Positions 27,901 through 39,900 of a stretch of DNA of 64,000 bases are shown here, piece by piece (the first letter of the stretch is position 1; each line of letters begins with the position of its first letter). The notes below the pieces were generated by a model. The model was not told the origin of the DNA. It worked only from the letters and a program-made list of their open reading frames with translations, and searched no databases. Source of the stretch: Apostichopus japonicus (lineage: Eukaryota; Echinodermata; Holothuroidea; Aspidochirotida; Stichopodidae); contig NC_092566.1 of the NCBI RefSeq assembly GCF_037975245.1, positions 9,530,001 through 9,594,000 of the forward strand, in the 5' to 3' direction. The translations under genes were made by a program, and so were the position numbers.

Positions 27901-30900
27901 ATTTTTGCCACAATTTTCCCATTCAGAGAACCCAGGAATGTGAACTGGTAGCAAGGAATAAAATAATTTCCAAAAACCTCACAAAGGAAGACATACTTAT
28001 CTGTAAAATTTGTTTGCTTCTAAGTAACATCGGCTTGGTCTTAAAGTTGATAGTAACATACAGGAGCCAAAGGAGGTCAAGGAGAGGTCATTGACTGAAT
28101 GTATCAGCCCAACAGAAGGTAGTGCCGCTTGAAAAACGTTTTTATGCTTAGACTTTCAAAATCGGGACGTGTTTAGAGGTCAAACACACCTGTCATATCT
28201 TGTTTGTGCCCTTTATGCAAATTAAAAAAAATAATATTAATTGACAATCCGAATACTCCCTTAAAGCAGTGTTTTTTTTCTAGTTTGCATGGTTGACAAT
28301 TTTAACAAGTTACAAAACTATGACCCAAAAATGATAACAATTGATCACACTGAGGCAATCTGCCTGGATTTTGCCACCGAATGAAGGTTAATGAGTAAAT
28401 TCATTAATGAACTTGAATCAGTCCTCCATGTGTTGTTGGTCAAGTGTACGTCAGACACATTTCAGAGTGACATAACAAACACACATGTTCATGTACCTAT
28501 ACTTTAAGCACTGTACAGTATCAGTCATTCGTTTTTTGGCTTTCTTTTCTCTTTTTCTCTCCCATCGCCTTGAGCACCCTTCCAGTTCCAGTTTCAGTTC
28601 CAGTTTCAGTTTCAGTTTACACTTTTAAGTAAATTTTTGGCTGATCTTTAATTAATACTATGACAAAATACAAACCATAATGAATCTCGAGTATTTTCAA
28701 TTCGTAAATATCTTCTTCAGATGGATGAAATGTCAATGCGAGATAACAGCAGCTTCTTCCTCATTATGTAAATAGCATAAAATACAATTTATAAATAGTA
28801 GAGTGTAAAAAGTTATGATACATAACAATAGAAATAACAATAAAAGAAAAGCGATTAAAGGCAATAAAAAAGTGGCATTTAAAAAGGTTAGTAACATACT
28901 GTAGGTTAGGTTTCAAAATGTAAGTCAACTGGGAATAATAAGGAAATATCAATCAAGATACATTTACATCAAATAAAATCATTTCTCTCTGTATACAAAT
29001 GACTTTTTTGAAAATTTGAACCCTATATTTTGGTTTTATTGCCTTATAGTTAGTTTGTAGAAAAAAAGATTTCAGTTCTTTATTAAGAGGGTGTTCAATA
29101 TCTCTATGAATATTCCTGGTGATTCTAATAAATTCACTTTTAGCTGCACCGTTAACCTTATTAGTAATGTTCTTACAGTCCAACTTAAAAATCTTACAGT
29201 AGCACAATACTTTAAGAAACTCTCATTCTTTGTTTATCACAAGTTAATAAGAAATGGTACCAAACAGGGACAGCGTAAACTAAATGAGGCAGACTCGATG
29301 TAACAAATATTGTTTCCTCTATCTTGAAAACGGTACATGATATGTTAATGTAGATACCATGTAGTAGCATTCCAGATGTATATACGAACATTATTTATAA
29401 CATTTATAACATTTATTATTTTTTATTATGATTGTTGTTGTTGTTGTTATTATCTACATAAGATGTCAAACTTTGGACTTTTTACTCCACTTTTCTGTCA
29501 AATGGGAAACTTGGCTATATAGTCATGCTAATATGAGCTATATTGATAAAAGATTTTAGTGTTTAAGACAAAAAGACACATTTATGCAAAAAGCTGCTTT
29601 TCTTTAAATAGTAATAAGTGTCTTTGCACCTTAAAATTGCTAATTAATGAAAACTTTTAAAGTAACATGCTGTGAACAGTTACTGTTTGAGTTGATCATA
29701 TTTTGCAAGTAAGAAGTATAGAAAAATAGACTTTCATTTCACCAGCTAACAAAAAGAAGCTTATTTAAACACCATTCTTGTTTTTGTAGTGCAGCATTTT
29801 GAGCAAAACAGGTGGATGGGAATGGGGTATGGGAGGGGTTTGAATTAGTTAAATTAACTATGTAGGTTATTTATGGGAACAGCTGCCACAAACCAATATT
29901 GTAGAGTAGCAGAATTATATGCAATTATAGCATTTTTGTTATGTAAGGGTTAAAATAAAGTCTGCCACCCCATTAGTGTTTGTAGATCTCTACATGATAT
30001 CATAGTGGAATCAGAACCAATGCTAACTGGCCACCACTGTAGGCAAGCCTGAGCTACATTGTAGAGTAGCCAAATTCTATGCAATTATGTTTGTTATGTA
30101 AGAGTTAAAATAAAGTCTGCCACCCCATTAGTGTTCGTAGAGCTCTACATGATATCATAGTGGAATCAGAACCAATGCTAACTGGCCACCACTGTAGGCA
30201 AGCTATATTGTACAGTAGAGTAGCCAAATTCTATGCAATTATAGCATGTTTGTTATGTAAGAGTTAAATAAAGTGTTCCACCCCATTAGTGTTCGTAGAG
30301 CTCTACATGATATCATAGTGGAATCAGAACCAATGCTAACTGGCCACCACTGTAGACAAGCCTGAGCTACATTGTAGAGTAGCCAAATTCTATGCAATTA
30401 TACAGTAGCATGTTTGTTATGTAAGAGTTAAAATAAAGTGTTCCACCCCATTAGTGTTCGTAGAGCTCTACATGATATCATAGTGGAATCAGAACCAATG
30501 CTAACTGGCCACCACTGTAGGCAAGCCATATTGTAGAGTAGCCAAATTCTATGCAATTATAGCATGTTTGTTATGTTAGAGTAAAGTCTGCCGCCCCATT
30601 AATGTTCGTAGAGCTCTACATGATATCATAGTGGAATCAGAACCAATGCTGACTGGCCACCTGACTGTACTGTAGGCAAGCCATATTGTAGAGTAGCCAA
30701 GTTCTATGCAATTATAGCATGTTTGTTAAGTCTAGCCACCCCATTAATGTTCGTAGAGCACTACATAATATCATTGTGGAACCTGTCAGGGTGTATGGCA
30801 CAACACCATGACATCGATGTTGGTAAAAACACAGATCGTTTACAATGTTACCACAATACGTGTATTATACTGTGTCGGTGAGGTGTGCAATCATCAGTTA

Positions 30901-33900
30901 GAATTGAGGGCAGTTGTAAATTGTACATAAAACACATTTCTTTCCCTTTTTTTAAATCTAATAAAATTTGTTTCTGCTCTTGCTTTTCAGTTACTCCAAA
31001 CAGTCCTCCATTTTTTACTGACTCCCCCTCAATAGACACCGTTCCAGAGGACACATTGCCAGGTATTGTATATAAAGCTAAATTTTCTTTCGAGTTTGCA
31101 TGGAATTAAAAAAAAAATGAGAATGCTCAGGTATGCTGATACAGTGACTCATGTGATGTGTAACTATAAACATGAGAATTCATTCCAAACAAGATTAGTT
31201 AGAAAGAGAGTCAACACTGGTAGTTCACAGCCAGTAGGGGAGAGGGAGGGGAGGAAAGGGAGGGAGGGGAGGGAGAGGAAGGGGAGAGGGATCATTAGAG
31301 GTCCCTCTACCCTTCCCCTTAAGTTGGACATATGCTCATTGTAGGTACTAAACAGGATTCAGATTTATCAACTGAATAGGAAGTACATTACCGTTTAATA
31401 ATAGGACTTACTAACTAATGTCAAAATCAGTCTGAAAGATTGAAGAATATAAATATATACAGAAAAAATGAATAGTTTTGTCCTGGTATATGTCAGGCTT
31501 TGAGATATTCTTAATCCAGACTGTATTACCCTCCAATAACAACAAACCTCTCTATCATGCCTTCAAAGGTACACTGCTACACACCTTTACGGCATCGGAC
31601 AGTGATGGGGATACTGTCTTTTTCTTCCTTGGAGATTTTAATGGAAAGGAACTCTTTTCCATCGGCAGTACAACAGGTCGTTTAATACTTGCGCAAGCTC
31701 TTGACCGGGAGGTATGTAATTTATTTAATGTATACAAATCATTAAAGTCACAACTTCAGCCGTTGGTTCATACTGTCAAACATATTTAAAAAAGATATAT
31801 TCTAATTAAAATTCATAGCTTGGTACAGCTAATTTACGCTGTTGTGATACGGTGTACATGTAAACTGTGGATACCTCACCCAATCTTTTGACACAAAAAG
31901 TGCATACCTTTCATAAAACATCACTTTGGTATTTATGGCTGGCAGCTACAGTAGTGGACCAATGAAGTATATTGCTCAATTACCACAGCTATCATTTCAT
32001 TGCAATAGCAACATAATAGCAACATAATTTAAACAGGCATTTTATTCCTACCATTTGTCAAAGCTTTAAATGCAATCAATACTGTAATCGAATCCAAATG
32101 TCAGGATCCATGATACGGGACTGTCCAGCATTTTGACAGAGGGCGCTGTTGTGTAGGTCCTTACATGCGTAATCCGTACTGTATGTGGAGTCCCCGATTC
32201 AAAGTGTAAAGAATGAAGCAATAAAATGCACTCACAATCATGTAAGACATGCACACCAGTGGGATGAACTTGCATCGAGACACACTGGGTGATTGACTAG
32301 TTCAAGGTTCCACTCGTGCAGTTTGGCCGAAAGAAAAGTGCTTTTATAAAACACTTGAGGCTATTAGTCTGTCTTAATAACAAAATTGGTTTATCTCTGC
32401 TTCATGCGATGCCAAGAAATGTAGTAGCCTATTAATCGATGCAGAGAGAAGAATGTCAGAAATCCTTGACAAAAACCCGTGCGGGCCATGAGAATTATCA
32501 ATTTAGTCATAGCTGTATTAAGTATATCTGTCGATGACACTGGATATACCGATGAAACCAATAAACAGCTCTGCCAAATTGTCCGTTATGGGAAGTCAAT
32601 TCATGAGTTAAGATAAATTTATAAGCACGATATCTGGACATCTGATCATAATGCGTGAAATTGTATTCAAGGTAGCTTCTAAACACTGCAAATATTGTTA
32701 ATATTTTTATTTCCTGTATATCAATCCATCCATGCAACACCAAGCAGTATTAATAATTGATGCTTGTGTAGAAAGGATTCTTATCAGAATCCTTGACATC
32801 ACCGTTAAATGCAGCTCTATTAAAGAGTCGATTACCTTTCGAGCTGTAAATTATATAGCTGTCCATGAAAGTTGAGTACATATTAATGCACACTGATTAA
32901 ATCATTACGGCCTCCTCCTCCCCCGTGCATCGAGGATCCTTTTATTGTGGCGCTTTGTGTTATTTAAACAGCCAGTTTTCTCTTGTCAGTTCTGTATGTA
33001 TGAACTATAATGAAAAGGTAAACATATTTGATACAGCCAGCCAATGCATGTAGTAAGTCATTGAGGCTGTCACTATTGTTTAGAGTGACACGTGCATTAA
33101 AATTTCTATAGTTGAATCTAGTGGTGGTTGGGGTGGGGGGGGAGGGAGTGGGGAAGGGCAAGATAATCTATTGGTAGTGGTTGGGAGAGGGAGGGGGGAT
33201 GGGAGAGGTCAAGAGGGGGTAGGAAGACCACAAATGTAGTATGTTTCTTTCAAACTGGAGAATTTGTTTTTTAAAATATGTTTCTGATGGTTGAACACTG
33301 TGTAAGGCAAATCAATAAAATGGTTTGTTTGTCCTAAAAAATACCAATGTGTGTTGATTTTGTATTTTGCTGCTTGAAGATATTAATATTTTCTTTACAA
33401 GTACATATAAAGGTACAGTACAAGACTGTGTGTTTATTCAAATCTGATTATGAGCCATGAAACCCTAAAATTTGTTATGATAATATTCATCAATGTTTTT
33501 CCAAATATGATCGATCTCCATCAATTTTGCACAAGTGTTTGTAACATTTATGACACTAAATAAATTTCCACCTCTCTTTTTGCCCCATCATTTCCGAAGC
33601 AAAACGAAGTTTATTTCCTGGATGTCAGAATCCGTGATGAGACCAATCAAACGGTGAGCTGTTATTTGTGTCAAAGTTTTCAGTTTTTTATTAACAGAAA
33701 ATACAGGTTTATCATATTTCACTTCTCGGTAGAATCTCTCAAGTAAACAACTTGCTCGTTCATTTTTGACCTATTTGTCGGAGTATTTCGTAGGTTTCCA
33801 AAAGGTGTATTTACCCTCATAATAAACCAATACATACTTTTTTTATTCCAGGATTATATCTGAAGTAGGTTTGGCATATTGATATGTACTTTTGTGATGA

Positions 33901-36900
33901 AGATTGCTGTAGGCCTTATTTAGCTAGTTTACAGTAAGTATTTGAAATGTTTGTATAAGAGGAAGAAAAAAAAATTGGTAGTGTCAAAGATTCCAACATT
34001 TCTCAGGGTGTTGTTGCAACTGAAAGCAGTATTTCATTTTAAAGAGGCTAGCAATGCAGAAAACTTTGTGTTGGACACACAACTGACTAATATTAACACA
34101 TTGCACAAATAGTATTGAAGTATTAAAATGGGACAGATATTCATATATTCGCCAAAATATTACTGTATGCATCACAATAAAGTTTTATATGAGAGGTAAT
34201 TTTATGCAATGGTGAGTATGATACACAACATACTATGAAATAGTTTTACATTTTTGCAAAATCACAAACAGGGTTAAGTTAAAGGAGCCCAATTCAAACC
34301 TTAAAGATAGTTGCTCTGCGTCTGTTTCATGTTGATGTACAGTTTTACATGACAATTGTCTTTTATTGTTGTTGTTTTGTTGTTAGAAATTTTGTTTTTT
34401 ATCCCATCCATTTTTAAGGCATCGATGAGCGAACTCTTATTGGTGGAAGATGTGAATGACAACGCTCCCGTCTTTGAAGCTAATTATACCATCAATGTTA
34501 CCGAGAACAGCTCCACGGGTATCCGCTTGCTTGAGGTCATAGCAGACGATGCGGACAAGGGAATTAATGGGATAGTGGTGTTCTCTGTTCAGAAGATTGA
34601 AGCCAACACAGCTGCAGCAGTAAGAAATATATATAGACTTACTAGATTATTAATGTTTAAGAATGGATCAGGCTGAAAAGTGGTAGCACCACATCTTGGG
34701 GGAGGATATAACCTCTGTATAAGTGAGAACTGCCATGCCTCAACCCCTCCCCTCCCCTCTCCTTTGCCACCCTCCCACCCCTCTTGCCCCTATGTTTGTC
34801 ACATGTTTATGAAACAATACTGAGGTGCTTTTTTGCTCATTTGACAAGGGATCAGAGAGAGTCGTGGTTGAGGTGGACTGCATAATCAAAATGCCAGAAA
34901 TTTTCTGTATCTTTTTCGGTCAAACCCACATCTTCATAGCGTTTTGTATTGCAAACATGAATTTCTTTTCTTCAAATTTGGCAGTATTTTATCAATGCAT
35001 CTGGTAACAACAGCAAAATGAATTTGTCATCACGGCAATTCAGATGTAAACGTTTTTGTTTGTCTTTATAAAATTTTCCTCACTTATTCACAGAGGTAAA
35101 AATAATGTATATATAAAAATGTCACATTGGGAAGAAATTCTAAATACAGAAACCCTTGACAAGCTATACATACATTCCAAATGTAGGTATCAAGGTTTTG
35201 AAGAAATAAACCAACAAGAAGATTATAATAGGAAAGTAAAGCCTTTGGAGAACATTTGGAGATATGACATCACAGACCAGCTTTCTGTGATCCATTGCTG
35301 GGAAGGCTCGAGTGCTTAGCCAGGCAACCAAAATAGGTTCTATCCAATCTACCATGTCTTGAGTTAGAGACAGTGATGATAAGTATAACCTGCATCATAT
35401 GTTAAAGCAGGTCAATGAAAATCATGGACGCCATCGGGAATTTTTGTGAAAATTCAAATTTTATAATCCCTGTGCATGTAAAAAAAATATGTATGGGGTG
35501 AGTGAAGTTTGTAGCCTCAGAAATGTTTGAGAGTTACACTTTTGGCAGTCTACAGATTTGAGTTAAGTCTCCCTTTTCATGCCCCTCCTTCTGGGTGGAT
35601 GCATCATCCCGCCCCCACCTACTTTCTTTGAAGTACTATTCTCTCTTGTTCAAGGTTCCCAGCGATCTCTTTGCAATCTCATCGACGGGATGGTTGACGC
35701 TGGAAAATGATCTTGATTTTGAAGTGGCTCAAGAGTACTTCATAACAGTTATAGCCAAGGTATTTCAAATACATCTATTCACTGAGGTTGAGACATCTCA
35801 ATAGAACTTCAAAGTGAAGTTTATAAAGTCGTTCCAACTACGTAGCCACCCTCCATCATTGCTCGATTTAACATATCCTCTATTCCCTAATTAATGCACA
35901 CATCCTTTACTCCCCATAACTCAGCACTCATCATCAAATTATCACAGCTAAATGCTTCTCTTGAATGCCTCAGGTAAGACTGACAGGATCCTAACTGCTC
36001 TTTACTACCAAGAATACTTCTGTAGATGAAAGCAAATGTACAGATTTTCAGGACTGTCATTCAAACACCAGTGGTGCTGGAAAGTTATGTTTAGACTTGT
36101 TCAAGTCTTAAGCCCTGTGCATATGACAGAACTTCAGCACCACATGGTATATTCCACAAAGGCTTGAAAGAGCTGGAACCCTTCATTTTTATTTTGGGAG
36201 TTGCTCATAATTGCTGTTTCTCTTGCAAAGGTTAATGGCGACTACTGGATTTGTTTCTTCTTTAAGGAAAGAAAAATTAACATTTGAAAAAGGTTGAAGC
36301 AAAGTTACCACTGCATGAATGTCTTTGCTCTTACATTTAGCTGTGAGCTGATTTGAGAGATATTATGTTAATGTCACGCAAATATATTTCATATAGTAAA
36401 GAGTTAGGGGGGCTAGAGAGGGGGTGCTAGGGGGAGGGGTTGACATTTGGTTTCTTCCACATAAATGTTGAAGTTGTTGCCATCACTTTGCTTATTATTA
36501 TTTTTTTCTTTATGGTAATGTCAGGACTCTGGCACACCATATCTGAATAGTTCTACAGTTGTCACGGTGATAGTAGAAGATTTACAAGATAGTCCTCCAG
36601 CTTTCAGCAACAGCTCATATGATACCAGCATCTCAGAGACAACACCAGAGGTGAGATTATGCCATTTAAATATTCATCTCTCAAAATCTGAAAATAAATA
36701 TATCAATTGTTTCAAACGTGAATTATAGACACCATATATTCACATGCTGAAACTCAAATATTTATAATTTAAAATTTAGTACTTCATTTTATTCTTAATT
36801 ATCTCTTCATATTAACATGTAACTGTGCTAGATGTCTGCCTATGCCATGCAATCTCTTCTGCTATATTGCTTTACATGTAATTTGCATAAATTATGCATG

Positions 36901-39900
36901 TAATTCATGTCATCTGCATGCAAAGCAAGTGGACTGAATGTGAACTAACTAGCTTACGTGTAAAAGTAGATCGGTTTTCTTTTGTTTCAATACCAAACAT
37001 ACATATATATGGACTATATTCCTATTTACACCAGATTTAGTCAAGTTACTTGATTGAGCGATGTTCTGTAAGAATGCAATGAAGTAGTGAAAAGGTTCGG
37101 TGAATTACCAAACTGCAATATGATATTAAGCAAAATTGATGATAATAACAGAGACTTGTCCTAATTGCCAAGTTAAAGTACATGCCAAGTTAAAGTTATC
37201 TAATTTATTTAAAACAACAGCAGGTTTTTTCAAGGGATGTAAACATTTGTGGTGATACAAAATATAAATTTATTTATACGAATATTCATAATGAGCGTGA
37301 CAATGTTACATTGTAACCGTAATCGGTTTCTGTGCAAAGCTGGGACTTTGCAACTTTTTCCAATATTCTAAATATTAAGCCGTATAATTCACGCATATAT
37401 ACACGCATAATCGGTTACCCCTCAGTCTGAGTAGGAGATCTATGTGCCTATGAACCGTTGGTAGATGCTCCTAATTATATTTGGTTACAATCCTTACTCC
37501 CAGCAATTATCATCATCCCTGGTGCAATTTTGGTGAACTAATAAAGTAACCAGTATGTTTTCAGATATCTAGTCTATTCAATAGACAGTCTCAAGATGGT
37601 ACTACCCATTTGTATCAAATTAAAATTAAAAAACTAAAAGAAAGAAAAATGCAGCTTTAGTTATTTAATTAACAGAACTTTTAAAAGTTGAAGTTAGGTT
37701 ATAATTTGTCTTCCTATACCCACTCACTGGTCGACATATCAAACAAGACAAATTCAGCAGACAGATTAGTTTAGTTTTGCGGTCCATTTTTACCTCAGAA
37801 CCAATGCAAACCAGACTGTGAGTTCTCTTCCATTGAACTTTATACACCCTCGGAAGTTTTCATTTCTTTAGTTATGGTTTCAGCGGTTCTGTTGAAATCA
37901 GTTTTGACTCAGTGAACATTATCACTGCTGGTCAGTCCTCTCACCATAAAAAGGAAAATTTATGAAGGTAAACAAGAGTTGTGATGATTGAACGGTCTCA
38001 TTAATGATCGTTGGGTCTTTTCTCAACGTGTCTGTATACCTAATTAGTGGTTGCCACTGGGGACCGGAATAAGGGTCATTCAGCAGTGTGTGTCTGATTT
38101 ATCTAGATATATTTGTGGGTATTGTGGGATATTGGTGGTCATTCTATAAAGTATTAGGTCAAGTATGGATGCAGAGGGGGTGGGAATGGGGTATGATTAC
38201 CCACTTATAATCATGCAACCAATTAGTGGGATTATCACAGTGCTCAAGGAGGTGCTAATGAGGTCTTTCTTATATGCACTGCTTACATGTTGTGATGCGT
38301 ACATTATTTTTATATTTGCGATGATCATTAGTTTACTCCAAACGACACTCTTTATCTTAAAAGAAGGTTACCCCCCTTTCATTCTTAAATTTAAACAATA
38401 GAGCAGATTTCTAGCAGATAGTAACATTCAGAATTGCTTCCATGGCAAACATTACTCATATAATAACGATCGAGCAAATTTTTTAATACCCCTTTTTAAT
38501 ACCCCTGAATTAATTCTAGTTCATTTTAGCCTTTGAAGAAGATCCTGCTAGGATCAAAACGTCAGGCCTACTTACTTTAACACACTTAATTCTAGTTTGA
38601 AGTATTCCTTGCTTGATCCATGTTTTATGTATTTTTTTTTGTTTTTGTTGTATTTCTTCAAGTGTTTGAAAGAGTGTTTCCTAAACGTGACCGAGAGCAG
38701 TGTTTCCGCTAAGCCGCTATGACACGATTTTGACGCAATGGCTTGCCGATTTGACGCACTGGCGTTCAGAGAGAGAGAAAAAAAAAGAGGGTTTCATTTT
38801 CTCCTGAATTTTATACAGTGTGAATAGAAAAAAAAACGTTTCAAAAGGCATGATGTTCAGAACTTCAACTTGAAGTGAAGAAATTATTACTGTAAATTGT
38901 TTGCAACTTATCGTCAGAAATGTTAAAATTTGCGATCGTTAACTTTACCGTAGCCATGTTTTTCTATACAGTCACGCAGATTTAGCTCGATTGCTGTAAA
39001 GCTAAATCATATAACGTAACGTGCCCTGATACATTGCCTACACTACGATGGTTAGCACTGCCACCAGTGTACTAAAAATATTATCTGTATAGCCTACCTT
39101 ACATTACATTGCAACAGGGTCAGAAATAAGCGGGGCGACAGGCGATTCGCCCTAGCAAGTGCCAAAAAAAAGCCCTCCGAAAGCACAATTGCGAGGGCGA
39201 AAAAGAAATATAAGAAAATCGCCCTCGTAATATCAGGTGTCTGTGTAAATTTAATTGTGACATGCTTTTGCTTTAGCTAGGGTTTGCAGTAGCAGCGTGA
39301 ATCGCACAAAGAGTTCTCACAATCCTGCATCAAATTTGAAGCAGTGCTGGAGGGTTGCGCACAACCACCGGGAATTTACCGCACAGTCACTGGCAAATTA
39401 CGTGGAACTCTAACCTAGCCATCTGTTTATTCGCTCAAGTTGTGTTGCAAATAAAAAATAAAAATATCTAAGAAAAACTGCAATCTTCGACAACATGTTA
39501 GCCTAACAACCACACTAAGTCAATGAGAAATGTAGCCTAACCATCGGTTTGCCCAAAAAATAATAATATCAATACTTTGCGTAGCTTTGTTTACATACTT
39601 TCCTTGCTGCTATTATTGCGCGCATGGTAGCCAAACACCACACGTAGTCAACGGGAAAGTCTAGTCTAAGCATCTCTTTATTCGCTGAAATTGTGACGCA
39701 GTTAGTTAGAACTAAAATATCCATGAAATACTGCACCCTTCGACCACATGTTAGCCTAACAACCACACTAAGTCAATGGGAAATGTAGCCTAACCATCGG
39801 ATTGCAAAAAAAATAAAAAATGTGTAGCTTTGTTTACAATTTTCAATTTGCTGGAAATCGGCAGTTGTTTGGAAGGTATGTGCCATGTCTTAAAGAGGGA

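Larger units (their letters stand above)
29895..30785. repeat. 160-bp satellite, about 5.6 units
   Basis: Units begin near 29897, 30058, 30208, 30370, 30529 and 30684 (spacing 150-162). Each contains GTAGAGTAGCCAA, TATGCAATTATAGCATG, CCACCCCATTAGTGTTCGTA, ATGATATCATAGTGGAATC and GGCCACCACTGTAGGCAAGC. High similarity indicates recent expansion. Three units carry five-base insertions forming TACAGTA or TACTGTA. The array ends 200 bp before exon 4. Confidence 0.92.
18385..30990 (+). other. Intron 3 of the cadherin gene
   Basis: 12.6-kb intron separating the EGF and cadherin parts. Contains a 70-bp direct repeat, a 772-bp TIR element, TGAAAGTTTTC repeats, a 241-bp hAT-like MITE, a CTACCCTGTTC minisatellite and a 160-bp satellite. 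TACAGTA/TACTGTA motifs are dense throughout. No coding exon was recognised. Confidence 0.55.
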
